From: Microstegium vimineum
Lineage: Eukaryota; Streptophyta; Magnoliopsida; Poales; Poaceae
Direction of reading: 5' to 3'
Assembly: GCA_022036555.1 (NCBI GenBank)
Contig: CM039139.1
Coordinates: 31,957,748-32,021,747 of the forward strand
Length of the DNA stretch: 64,000 bases
The position numbers were made by a program, and so were the translations under genes. The notes under the pieces are model-generated. The model was not told the DNA's origin. It searched no databases and saw nothing but the letters and a program-made list of their open reading frames with translations. Shown piece after piece: positions 11,419-22,626 of the stretch. How positions within the stretch are numbered: the stretch's first letter is position 1; every line of letters starts with the position of its first letter.

Positions 11419-12821
11419 GTAGGCCTCAATGGAGCCAAAGATACCGGCAACTGTACGTGTGTTATTGGCATCCATGCATGGTCGCATGGAACAGAACAGC
11501 AGACACTGCTGCACTGCACTAGGTAACTAGCTAAGTGTACGTCACCAGCAGCGACGAATCCGCGGCCAGCAGGGAGTAACCCGTGCTCCAGCCTCCTTAT
11601 CGGTCATGGATACTCTTAAGCCCTCCCTAAGACCCTCCTACGTCATAAAAAAGGAAGAAGAGAGGAATTAACTCCCTTAGAATTATCCTGGCTTCGTCGT
11701 TGTGCACCAGCACTACAGACTGCGCGCAGTCCGTGATCTGGAGTGGAGTGCGTGTACCCATCAAAAGCTTGACCGCGTAATTAACGTAACCGATGATGCT
11801 CCATCATCGTCTTTATTTCTTTCACCTCACATCCTAGCTAGTCGCTACGGAGTAGCTAGCTGTTTTCACCGGCGGCGGGACAGTCGTACCCGGGGTGCTG
11901 CTCGATCGATCGAGAAGAAAACGACGACGACGGTGACGAGATGGGCGCGCGATTATATTGTTTCATTTACCTACCGTTCACGGGGCCGGCCGTCGTGATT
12001 ATGGCCGACCGCCGGTGCCGCCGTGATATGACGGCCATGCGTGGACTGCATTTAATCTACCCTTAATAAATTGCACACGTCAATTCAGTAGGTTGGTCGT
12101 CGTTGCTCGTTGGACGCTGATGATGACGCGTGATGCCAAACACGTACGCCGTCGGTCGGTCCTCCTCCTGTACGTCGGTCGATCGCCAAACCTCGACCTC
12201 TCCGCGCTGTGTACATATGTCAGCCCCAACAGTTTAGTGATATTATTTTAGCTAGCTCAGGCAACTTAATAATAACCTACAAATTAGCTTTAAACATATT
12301 GTTTTATATTTTAGCTGAATAGAGAAATAAGAAAAGTAAGACTTATATATTATGTAAACACTGCGCTCTAAAATCATGATATGCATATTATGAGGTAATA
12401 TATGCTGAAAGTTAATACTATTGGTGATGTTGCTTTTATAGATAGTAACCATCTCATAGTGTTGACGGTGTAGATTCGCCTTGTATTCTGCTTACATTAA
12501 AAAGAAAAAAGAAAGAAGAGGATGAAAGAAAAGAGCTCTCTTATTTTTCAGTTAGGCTCGAGCTAACAAGCTAAGAGGTTCCTACTAGCCCGTAGTGCGA
12601 TGTGGGTCACCAGAAAAAAATGTTGTGGGAGCCACATCAAGATGTTTAAAGCTAGAATTGTTTGGTAGGTCTCCTCAAATGCTCTCTCGAAGGTTCTAGA
12701 ACACTTGAGGAGGAGATCCACTTTTTTGGGACGCGGCTTTTGGCATACAAAGGCTTCGACTTCTGTATTGTTCGCTAGAAAATGACATTTCATCAACTGT
12801 TTAGCTCTCTTAAGAAGCTCC
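11417..12821. other. Upstream region of nsLTP copy A, no further gene
   Basis: 11700-12200 matches 32700-33170 of copy B (for example GCATTTAATCTA and TTCAGTAGGTTGGTCGT), so it belongs to the duplication. From about 12240 to the CACTA element the sequence has no counterpart in copy B and no recognised gene. Confidence 0.6.
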
Positions 12822-13937
12822 CACTACTACAATATGACTTTACTGTGACAGGCGTTTTTTTATTTTGCACAGCGGGCAAAGAGGTCCGCTACGGTGATAA
12901 GGCCACGATAAATCGTAACTTACCACAACGGTCCTTTGTGCCCGCTGCGAAAAATATATTTACCATAGCGGACACTTTACGACGCCCGTGAAAAAAAAAC
13001 AAAAAAAAGGAAAAAAAAACCCACTTGGGCTTGGATCTGGGCCACGTTGGACCCAGATCGCGCAGCCACCGTTGATTTGCCGTCGTTGCCGCACCGCACC
13101 GCACCACCGTTGTCTGGATCTGCACTACCGTCTAGATATGCACTATCCGCGCGCGCCAGATCTGTCAATGGGGCAAGACGAAAAGAGTGAAGAAGATGGA
13201 GAGAGGAAGATGGATATGGAGAGAGGGAGATGAACTCACCTAACTCTGGCGCCGCGGATCCACGCAACGGGCGCTGCTCCGCGTGCCGTTGTGGCCCCAC
13301 ACGCCGCCGGGCTCCCCGGGCTCCCCACGCGCCGTTGAGCCCGCGCTCCGCCGCGCCCGCGCCCGAGCCACCGCACGCTCGCGCCCCGCCGCGACTCTGC
13401 GTGCCGCCTCCTCTGCATGTGGTGCTAGGGAGAGAAATGATGCGGGAGAGAGAGTGCTATCGGGAGAGATGATGAGGGAGAGAGAGAGCGCGGCCGCCTC
13501 TGCGTGTCGTGCCTCTGCGTGGGATGCTGAGGATGGGCTGGCGGTGGGAATGAAACCCTAAGTTCTGTTTTTATACGTGGTGCTGCTATCGGGCCTTGCC
13601 TTGGGCCTAATGGGCTTCGGCCTTAACCGTGGCGGGCCTTATAAGATGCCCGTTGCGGTAAATGCCCTATTTACCGCACAATCATCTTAAGTTGTCCGCT
13701 GCGGTAAATTACCGCAGTGGGCATTTTAAGATGTCCACTGCGGTAAATAGGGCATTTACCGCAGCGGACATCTCCGCTGCGGTAAATCAATTTACCACAG
13801 CGGGCAAAAATATCCGCCATAGTAAACAAAAAATATCCGCTGTGGTAAATTTATGGGATTTCCCGTAGCGGGCAAAACTAGTGTCCGTCACGGAGGGCTT
13901 TTAGGCAACGCTGCGAAAGCTCGATTTTGACGTAGTG
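12822..13937. mobile_element. CACTA-1, non-autonomous CACTA transposon
   Basis: Begins CACTACTACAATATG and ends ATTTTGACGTAGTG, flanked by TCC on both sides (12819-12821 and 13938-13940), the 3-bp duplication of CACTA elements. Subterminal regions are packed with GCGGTAAAT / ATTTACCGC units in both orientations (about 12870-12980 and 13640-13870), the expected binding-site array for a CACTA transposase. The 1,116-bp length and the GC-rich middle (13230-13560), which holds only low-complexity frames, show that it is a deletion derivative needing a helper. Confidence 0.92.
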
Positions 13938-13940
13938 TCC

Positions 13941-14191
13941 TTCTCTTTGTACTAAATTTTAAATGATGTCGCCAAATATGAGCTACTTCCTCCATCCTAG
14001 TACGATGAGCATAGTTTCTATTTGTTCTTATAAGTAACTTTTGCATGAGATTACTATTTATTATTTTAAAATTAGATGAGTACATTTAACCATGTTTATG
14101 TCTATCTCATGAATTCTGCGGCATTTAGTTTACTTTTGGTTGATTCTGTGACTGATAAGATTCATATTTTTCTTTATGTTTGAGCTACCAC
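13941..14191. repeat. Tandem duplication copy A, right flank before Gypsy insertion
   Basis: From about 14010 this matches 33205-33380 of copy B (TAACTTTTGCATGAGATTAC and following). The match resumes at 30310 after the Gypsy element, so it records the pre-insertion sequence. Confidence 0.88.
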
Positions 14192-15489
14192 TGTCGGTGT
14201 TATGACCCCGGGGTCAAGACCATCAACTAGTAAATTTATATATTGCGTGCTCCCTCTCTCAAACGTGATGCAAGATGGACACAAAGTTTATCCTGGTTCG
14301 GGCAAAGAAGGCCCTACGTCCAGCGGGGGAGGATGACTTGTATTATCTCGCACCCAAAGTGCTCGTACAGGGGGGGGGGGGGTACAAGCTGAGTTACACG
14401 GAGTGCTCGGAGTGAGCTGGTGCCTAAGGCTAGCGGGGCTGCCCTAGGCGGTGGGTTGGCTGCTCGAGGGGTCGATCGAGCAGCGATGTGTGGGTGGAGT
14501 GTGAGGGTCTGAACTGAAGTCTCGGATCGGAGATTTCAGGATCCAGCCCTTCCTTCTACCACGGCGTCCCCTTTTATAGACCAAGGGGAGGTCCGAGGGT
14601 ACAGGATCCTAACTGTGGAGTATGGGCGGCGTGTCTGTGGCATAGTGCCTGCGAAGGGACATCAAGCACTGTGCCGACATGGCGTTCCCGTCCTTTTGGC
14701 GCTCCGGGTCGTGGTGGCTGTGGAAGTCGCCGCGGCACTTCGCGGCACAGCTTCCGCAGACGGGCACGAATCCCACAGCTGAAGCGAGACGGGGCGGATG
14801 GGACGGGCCCCATACTGGAGTTGTTGGAGGGAGGGGTCGAGCCCTGCGTGGCTCTGCCGTATCCCCGAAGTCGTCGTCGAGGGATGCACTGTTCACTTTC
14901 CGAGGGGTGCTGCTGGAGTCCGTACTCGCGTCGTGGTGACAGTAGCCGCACAGTTGACGGGAGACTAGGACACGGCAGGGAGTTGACGGATTTGACAGCA
15001 GACGCGGGCGCCCATGTCGTTAGGCGGATTTACTTTAACCCATGCTGGGAGCAGTTGGGCTGATCGAGCCTCCGTCTGGGGGTCGTTCGTTCGATCCCTG
15101 ATCCGTCGCTCGTCGTCGAGGTAGGGTCGGAGCAGAGGCGGAGTCGGAGGGATCGAAGTAGAGGCTGAGGGGTCGTTCGTTTGACCCTCGTCCGTTACCC
15201 GGTGTCGAGGTAGGAGCCGGGGGGGGGGGGGTCATTCGTTTGGCCCTCGGTCCGTCATTCGACGTCGAGGTGGAGACAGAGGGGTCTTTCGTTCGGCCCT
15301 TCGTCCGTCTCTTTCCGTCGAGGTGGGCCGGCCCGCGACTGGCTGCCATAGCCGGTGTAGGGGGCCTTCGAGTGATGGGCCTTTCCTTACTGACTTGAGC
15401 AGGGGGCTGGTCCCTGTCTTAAAAATGGTTGCTATGTTTAGCGTTAATTTATCGAAGGGTTTAGGGTGCCCTTACCTTTGTACCCGACA
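14192..15489 (-). repeat. 3' LTR of the Gypsy element (element orientation)
   Basis: 1,298 bp, TGTCGG...CCGACA, matching 28995-30309 nearly throughout. The other LTR has about 27 extra bases near 29635-29660 ending in a poly-G run. This one has poly-G runs near 14370 and 15218. Confidence 0.95.
14571..14578 (-). promoter_or_regulatory. TATA box in the 3' LTR
   Basis: TATAAAAG on the minus strand, the expected retrotransposon promoter core. The same box is in the other LTR at 29367-29374. Confidence 0.7.
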
Positions 15490-15705
15490 GTAGCCCCGAG
15501 GCCCCAGAGGAGTGATTGAGAACTCCTCTGGGGGCTATGATATGTGTTTTTTTAGAGGGAGAAGGGGTTACCCGGAGGTTTTGCCCTTGACCTGCAGGGT
15601 TAGTGAGAAGCTCGATTCTCCGTGGGGTGCGCGCGAGCGCACCCCGTGGGGGTAGCCCCCGAGGCCCCAGAGGAGTGATTAAGAACTCCTCTGGGGGCTA
15701 TGACG
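15490..15705. repeat. Duplicated hairpin and polypurine region next to the LTR
   Basis: Two copies, about 160 bp apart, of a near-perfect inverted repeat: 15502-15533 and 15665-15696, arms CCCCAGAGGAGT / ACTCCTCTGGGG with an 8-base loop. On the element strand the segment touching the LTR is G-rich (GGGGCCTCGGGGC), as expected of a polypurine tract. The hairpins could also act in RNA folding or 3' processing; that is inference. Confidence 0.7.
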
Positions 15706-17185
15706 TGTTGTATCGAGGGGATTTAAGGTTACCTGGAGGTGTGGTGCCCTATCGAGGGGTCGACCTCGTCCGCCAGGTTATGGGCGTTCCTTTTCCTGAA
15801 AAGAGGAGTGTTCGAGGGCGGCTGTCGAACCCTACCGAGGGCCAGCCTTCGCTCCCTCGAGCATAACTAGAGTCAGAGCGCCCCACCCGAGAGGTCGACT
15901 CTGTCTGCCAGGTCACGAGTGTTTTCAGCCCTCTTTCATCGAGGGGTGCCGTGCGTAGTCGGGCCCTCGAGCCCTCGAATGGCTAGGCCTTCACTACCTC
16001 ATAGCGTCCTTCCCACGGATCCTTGCGTTCGGATTGTGGGGTGAAGAGCATCGTTCTATCCTCGTTAGGACGAGTCCGAAATCCTCGGTGAGCTGTTGTC
16101 GGGCATGATTCCATTAAAAATGGTGCCCAGTACGGGTAAAAATCCGAATGAGAACTCGTGCCCCATTCGATAGGGGTCGACTAGTGGCCCGGAGGCGTTC
16201 TCATTTAAGTAAGACTGTATGGCTTACTAAGCACGACCATATGGATTACCAAGGTGCCAACCCCATTCGATAGGTGTTGGTGTCTCGATGCCTCCCAGCG
16301 TAGGGATCCTTAGGTATTCCTTGGTTATGCCTCAGATATGTCCCAGGGGACCTCGAGAGTTCGTTCTCGAGATAGGGGCACGCGCCTGGCCCCCCGAGAC
16401 ATCCCTGACTCGCGTACTCGAGGGCAGCTGTCGAACTCCGTTCGTGGAGCCAGCCTTCGCTCCCTCAAGATTTAGGGGTGGACCTGAGTCCGTTAACCAT
16501 GGGTCCTTCCTGACCTCAGGTACTCGAGGACGGCTGTAGAACCCTATGCAAGGGCCAGCCTTCGGTCCCTCAAGATTTGACGGATGGTTCGTCATCCGAC
16601 GCTATCCTCAGGAGGAGGAGTCCTGCCTTGTGGAACACCGAGGGAGAAGAATAGGTAATTGTATTGAACTTGGGGACATACCTGTGCCTTTGCCCGTTGG
16701 GCTGGAGCTCTCGAGGGAGGCTGTCGAACCCCACGTAAGGGCTAGCCTTTATCCCTTCGAGGCCGGGGAGTGGACTGGAGTTGACGACCCGAGGTCTCCT
16801 CAGACCTCGGGTACTCGAGGGGGGCTATCGAGCCCGTTCGTTGGCCGGTCTTTGTCCCCTCGAGATTTTGGGGTGGACCGAAGTCCTAACCCGAGGTCAT
16901 TCCTGGCCTCGGGTACTCGAGGGTAGCTATCGAACCCTCTTTCGAGGGCCAGCTCTCGCTGCCTCAAGATTCCTTACCTCCGAAGATAACGCTTCCGGCC
17001 GCGCGCCTTTTTAGGCGATGTCCGTTCGGCGCGACAGTGGCAGTTGCAGGGCGGAGTGCGGTGCGGAGCCCGACGATGGGACAGAACGCCTTATCCTGGA
17101 GGAATATGAGGAAGGGGAGTACAGGCACATTAAATGCAGAGATTCTCTTGCCTGTTTTGCTGGATCCGCCCGTTGGCCTCCCGCT
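15706..17185. repeat. Diverged tandem repeats between LTR and antisense gene
   Basis: From about 15800 to 16975 a unit recurs containing TACTCGAGG, then GCTGTCGAACCC, then CCAGCCTTCGCTCCCTC, then CCTGACCTCGGGT-like sequence. Clear copies begin near 16417, 16523, 16709, 16812 and 16914, about 100 bp apart for adjacent copies. No coding region is supported. It lies just upstream of the antisense gene promoter. Confidence 0.65.
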
Positions 17186-17193
17186 TATAAATA
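17186..17193 (+). promoter_or_regulatory. TATA box of the antisense gene inside the Gypsy element
   Basis: A consensus TATAAATA on the plus strand, about 206 bases upstream of the ATG at 17392. It is preceded by a GC-rich segment and followed by a C-rich leader, as in ordinary plant promoters. It points opposite to the retrotransposon transcript. Confidence 0.65.
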
Positions 17194-17391
17194 GCGAAGG
17201 TGAGGAGTCGGGTGCTTTTTCCGCGCACTCGCATTCCCTGCCTCCTTGCCATCGCCTTCCCTGCCTCCTTCTCCCTGCCATTGCCTTAGACGCCCTGCGA
17301 ATTGGACCTCCGCGCACACGAGAGAAAGAGAGGGGAGATTGGGAAGGTACCTTCCGCCCCCAAGCTCGAGCACACCAACCTTCTCGATCCC

Positions 17392-20300
17392 ATGGCCAAG
17401 TACAGCCTTGTCGGTCCCGATGACTGGCTCGCATCTTCGATGACCGACTCATGCCTGGGGGATCTGGTGGAGAGCGTTCTTCTTCGGCCTGTCACCTCGA
17501 CCGACCGACCGAGTGGGTGGTGCCGCCGCCGGACCACGCCGAGCCCAATCCACCGGAGGGATATGTGGTGAGCTTCGAGGTCTTCCACCGAGCGGGACTA
17601 GGCGCCCCACCCAGCCATCTTCTGCACGTGATCCTCTACCACTATGGCGTGGAGCTTCAACACCTCACCCCAACGGCGTCTGCCATGCGGCGGTCTTTGC
17701 CGCAGTGTGCGAAGGCTACCTCGGGATCGAGCCTCATTGGGAGTTATGGCTCCATCTCTTCGAGGCAAACATCTTCCACGCGTCGGCCGTCAAGGGTACC
17801 CGCAAGATGGTTAGGGCCGGGTGCTGCTGCATCGCCCTTAAGCGGTCGGACTTCTGGATCCCGGCGAAGCTTTCGTCGAGCCACTCTGGATGGCACTCCG
17901 GGTGGTTTTACCTAAGGAACGACGACAACCTGCTCCCGGCCTACACCGGGAGGACGATCGACGCGCAGCCCGACTGCTGGAGGTACGGCGTCGTGCAGAG
18001 CAAGCAGCGCCGTCTCGACAACCTGCTGGACGCGGTCGGGCGTCTGAAGAATGAGGGATTCACGGCGGCGATCGTCGCGTCGGCATTCCATTAGCGGCGA
18101 GTCGTGCCGCTGATGGCTCGACCCCTCCGCCTCGACGAGATGCTTCCGGGGCTCAACCTCTCGGAGTGTCGCCTCCTGGGAGACGAACTGCCCCCTGAGA
18201 GGGTGGTCCGCCGCGTCCGCCACTTCTTTGCGGGCTCGTTCGACGCCAAGAACGTCGCCAGGATCCCCATGAGGCCGGACGAGGGGTACATCGAGCTGGT
18301 AAAGTCCTCTTCCTCAGTTAGAGTTCTTGTGTTTGCCTTGTCTGCCTTTTTTGCTTGCGTTCTGACTGCCTTGCAGTCCGCAGGGGAACGTTCCCTTCTG
18401 AAAGTCGCTCCCGCCAGTGAAGGAGGACCGGGCTGATTCCCAGGCGAGGCGCCTCCAGGCGGAGAAGGATAAGAAGGCCAAGGACAAGGCCAAGGAGGAA
18501 AAGGCCAAAAAGGCCCGGGAGAGGGAGGCGGGGGATCAGCGCCGGGCCCGACAGAGGCGGGAGGGCCTTCCCGAGGAGGAATCACCCTCAGAAGAGGAGG
18601 ACGAGGAGGAGGAGGAGGACAGCGATAGCGATGTTGAGGTGGACTGGAGCGAGGAGGAACAGACGGCGCCCGAACAGAGGGTGGCCGTCGGAACCGGAGG
18701 AGGAGAGGGGTCGACGTCGAGGTCGGCCCTACTGTCGAAGCCGAGCCACGGGGGGGAACGTCCCGTGGCTTCCCAAGATGAAGTGCTGCCGCAGACGCGT
18801 GGGCGGTCGTCGCGATCCCCGTCGGGGGGTCAATCGAGCGAGCCTTCAGCGCCTGTCGCATTGAGCGCACGAGCGTTGGGCCCGTCAGTGCAGGAGGAGA
18901 CCAGCAGGGGGACGGCGGGAGCGTCGTCGGCCCCTGCCTAGGAGACGGTGCCGAGGGCGGCCTCGACCCCCGCCCCCCGGCGGGTTGTGTTCAGGCCCTC
19001 GATCGGCCCGAAGGCCATCGGCCAGAAACGCTGGCCCCGAAGGGTAAGTTATCCTTCCGGCTGGTTGATGGTACTTGTTATGTTTCTCTTTTTGTTGCTG
19101 ACGACCCGTGCTTATCGTCGTGCACGAGTTTCTTTCTCAGGTCGAAGCGCCCGCAGGAGGATGCGTCCCTCGCCCCTGCCAAGAAGCTGAGGGTGGGGGC
19201 TGCAGTCGAGGCGGCCGTCGAGGCCGGTCCCGCTGCTTCGCCCCCTTCAATGCTCACCCCCGAGGCGGCGTGGGCAGCCAAGGCCTGGGAGGCGATGGAG
19301 CGAGGGACAGCGTAGGGTGCCTCGACATCTGCCCAGGCGGGAGAGGAGACGGGCCTGCCCGCCCCGCCGGCGAGGGCCGCCGAAGTGACGGGCGTCGCCG
19401 CGCCCGTGCAGCTGTCGGAGGGAGTCACACTCGGCGCCTTGGAAGGCGCGGGACCTGCGTCGACGGCGGTTGCGGTCAAGGGGGCCGAGCCCCAAGCCGC
19501 CGCTGAGATGGAGGTGGTCGGGCCCCAAGTTGCTGCGAACGAAGCGGAGGCCCCGGCTCATCCAACGTCGGGGTGGTGGCCCGAGGGTCTAGCCTCGCTG
19601 GAGGCGCGACTGCGGCTCGAGCGCGAGGGCACGACCGTTTCCGCGTCTGAGGGCCCTTCGCCGACGTCGGTGGTCGAGGAGGGGGGTCGGGCCCGAGCGG
19701 CTCGAGGCGACACCCGCGCCGGAGAAGGGCGGGATGCTGATGGAGTCCACCGTCGAAGAGGTGCCCGAGATGTTGCCCGAGCTGGTGGGCTCGGTGGGGA
19801 CGACTGCCGTCGCAGCCTCTCGTGCTGAACCGGAGGTGGCTCGGCCTTACCTCGAGGCTGGGGGGTCGTTGTCTCGAGGTAAGTCATGCTCCGACTTATT
19901 CGAGCCGTAGTGGGTCTGTGGTGTCAGGTACTGATCTCTTCGTGCCTTTCCCATGCAGGGCCGTTCTGCTGGTCGGGGCTTCCTCTGCCCGGTGGTGAAG
20001 GCTCGGCGGGACCGTCGACGTCCTCGCGGGGTGGCCCCGAGGCCGGGAGAGGCCAGGCGGAGGGGTTTTCCCCCTTCTTCACTTGGCAAGAGGAGGTGGA
20101 GCGCCGCGGGGGTGCCGCCGCAGTGCGCCAGGGCGTCATGCGTGAGGTCCAAGAGAGGATCGCCACCCGCAGCTCATACTGGGGACAAGAGGTCCTCGAG
20201 CTGGCGGACCCTCAAGACCCTGAGCAGCTCTTCCTCACGCTCGACGACCAGGCTGAGCTCCGACAGTGGGAGCACCTCGAGGAGTATCGGGCCTGGTTCG

Positions 20301-21588
20301 AGCACTCGGTGCGCCTCGCCGCGAATGTCGCCGCCATAGACATATGCCGGGGGATGGAGGTGGGTTTCTCTCTCCCTTAGATTTTGCTCGGGTGGCATGA
20401 CTGTTCTTTTTCTGATGATCTTCCTTTTTATCCTTGTCAGACGCTGCGGGCAAGGTCCTATGAGAAGTCCCAGTTCATCCTCCGGGCGCAGGAGCAACTC
20501 CCGGCCCTCCGCGCCTCGCTGGAGAGGGCGGAGGCCGAGGCCGCCCGGGGGAGGGCCGAGTCGGCAGCCGCTCGGGAGGATGCCGAATCGAAAGTCGCTC
20601 ATGCGAGAGTCGGCTTTACGGCCTTGCAGGAGGCAGCCCGGGTTGCCCAGGAGACGGCGCAGTCGAGGCTCGACAACGCCGTTCAGTCGACCATCAAGGT
20701 TGGGAATGAGCGGGACGCTGCCCTCGAGGCCAAGCGCAAGGCCGAGGAGGAGGCCGCCCGGCTGAAGGAGGAGCTGGCTCGGGCGACGGAGAGCATCCGG
20801 GGGCTCCAGGGCAATCTCGACGCCGTCTCCCGCGAGCGCGACACGCTGGCCGCCGCGGAGGGGAAGGCTCGGACCCGCGCGACCTCCCTGGGTGTGGTGG
20901 CAATGAACCAGAAGAGAGCCCTCGATGACGCCGGCAAAGTCATCGAGGGCCTCGAGGCTAAAGTCAGTGGCCAAGCCACCGAGCTTATCGACGTTCGCCG
21001 CCAACTCGAGGAGACCGCGCGAGGCTTCGCCACCCTAGAGGCGCATGCCCAAGGTAAATTTCTTGAGAGTGTTGCTGAGTCTGCCTGACCTCGACCCTTT
21101 TTTGGTTTTGACCGGGTTGTGTGTTTGTTTTGGCAGAGCTCGCAACAGACAAGGCCCGAGCCCACGAGGACCTGAACAATCTTTAGGGCCTCCTCGGGAC
21201 TGAGGCGAACCTTAACGCGAGGCTCGCAGGCGTCATCAACACCTTCTGTGACGACCTCTTGGTCGAGCCGGAGCCGGAGGTCGAGGGCGACGCTCGAGGG
21301 GACTCCCTGCTGCGCCGCTTCTACTCCATGACGCAGGAGGTAACGGAGCACGTCCGTGCTGCCCTGCATGTGGGCGTGAAGCGGGCCCTCGCGGTCGTCA
21401 ACTCGGCCTACAATTATGACCTCAACATCGTCGCCAACGGGTTTGCCACCGACCTGAGGATGACCGACAAAGAGAACGACGCGAGGTGCCAGAAGTTGAT
21501 GGATCTTGCGGAGGTGCCCGGAGGCGAGCTGGCGAAGCTCTTCGAGCCCGAGGTGATCCCCTCGGCGGACGGAGGTGGCGCCGAGTAG
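17392..21588 (+). pseudogene. Antisense intron-containing gene of the Gypsy element (PF04195-like, coiled coil)
   Basis: Six exons are inferred: 17392..18298, about 18377..19043, 19141..19878, 19959..20359, 20441..21053 and 21137..21588, with five GT-AG introns of about 80-100 bases. The first exon encodes a domain like PF04195 (putative gypsy-type transposon domain): PPEGYVVSFEVFHRAGLG, then FAAVCEGYLGIEPHWELWLH and ending IPMRPDEGYIEL. The middle is acidic and charged (Lys/Glu runs, DSDSD). Exons 4-5 form a long Ala/Glu/Arg-rich coiled coil, and the last exon is helical and ends EPEVIPSADGGGAE. The function is unknown in the family. The copy is broken: frameshifts near 17510 and 17665, and stops at 18092, 19312 and 21184. 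The intron 1 acceptor is uncertain. Introns opposite to the genomic RNA would survive retrotransposition. Confidence 0.75.
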
Positions 21589-21835
21589 CCCTCGGATGCT
21601 GTCGATGAGCTTTTGCAGACTCTTCACCTTCCGATGTGGCCAACGCATGATGCCCAACTTCCTGCATTGCTTCTTGAGGACGGTGACCCCCTCGATGAGT
21701 AGTCCCAGGCCTGCGAGCCATATCTGGACAGGAAGGTCCATGTAACAGTTAGGCTTTTGTAACGATACAATGCCAAGCCCCCGAGGGCTTCTTATATCTA
21801 ATGCATGTTGATCGAGATGCACATTGTTATTTTCG

Positions 21836-22545
21836 TTTCTTGAGCTCTCCCTGCTTTTCTTTGCCTGAGTCGACGCTTGCGAACTAAGTGTTCGACGCAC
21901 GCTCGTATCCCTGGAAGGGGGGGGGAGTGAGCGGGGATACCGTAGCCCTGGGGCGTAGGAGAGTCCCTGGCTCGACGATGCCCGCGACCCTTAGGGAGTT
22001 CGAGGCGTCTTTACTTAGTTATGAAGCGTACTCGAGGCAAAGGTCGAGAGGGAGAGCCGAGTTTCGAAAAAACGTTCGAGTTTTTTGGGGACTTGGGAGG
22101 GGGGTGCCCCCCCTGTTAGCCCCCGAGGGAGGCTTGACTTTGCTGGGGCAAAGTCGAGGCTACCTTAGCGTTGTAAACGGGTGTGTCTTGATATTTCTAC
22201 TTCTCGAGCTTTCTCTGCCTTTCTTTGCCCGAGTCGGCGCTTGTGAACTAAGTGTTCGGCGCACGCTCGTATCGCTGGAAGGGGGGGAGCGAGCGGGGAT
22301 ACCATAGCCCTGGGGCGTAGGAGAGTCCCTGGCTCGACGACACCCGCGACCCTTAGGGAGTTCGAGGTGTCTTTACTTAGTTACGAAGCGTACTCGAGGG
22401 AAAGATCGAGAGGGAAAGCCGAGTTTCGAAGAAACGCTCGAGTTTTTCGGGGACTTGGGAGGGGGGTGCCCCCCTGTTAGCCCCCTGAGGGAAGCTCGAC
22501 TTTGCTGGGGCAAAGTCGAGGCTACCTTTGAGTTATGAACGAATG
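21836..22545. repeat. 364-bp tandem duplication in the Gypsy element
   Basis: Two diverged copies, with GAACTAAGTGTTCG at 21881 and again at 22245 (period 364). Each contains the GACCCTTAGGGAGTTCGAGG and GGGGCAAAGTCGAGGCTACC segments. It lies between the end of the antisense gene and the end of pol and is not coding. Confidence 0.92.
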
Positions 22546-22626
22546 TGAAATGTGTTTCGAGAACATTTTATTCGTTCGTAACACGATAAGTGTACATAAT
22601 GCGGAAATGTACGAGGCGTTGAGGCC

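Noticed and set aside
13230..13561. Pro/Arg/Ala-rich frames in the middle of CACTA-1
   Set aside because: Overlapping frames on both strands in a GC-rich stretch, with no domain; kept only as possible captured sequence.
18091..18870. 259-codon minus-strand frame
   Set aside because: Pro/Arg/Ser low-complexity complement of the acidic plus-strand exon; no domain.
20683..21900. 405-codon minus-strand open frame in the Gypsy element
   Set aside because: It is the shadow of the GC-rich plus-strand antisense gene, which has the domain, splice sites and coiled-coil periodicity; the minus frame has none.
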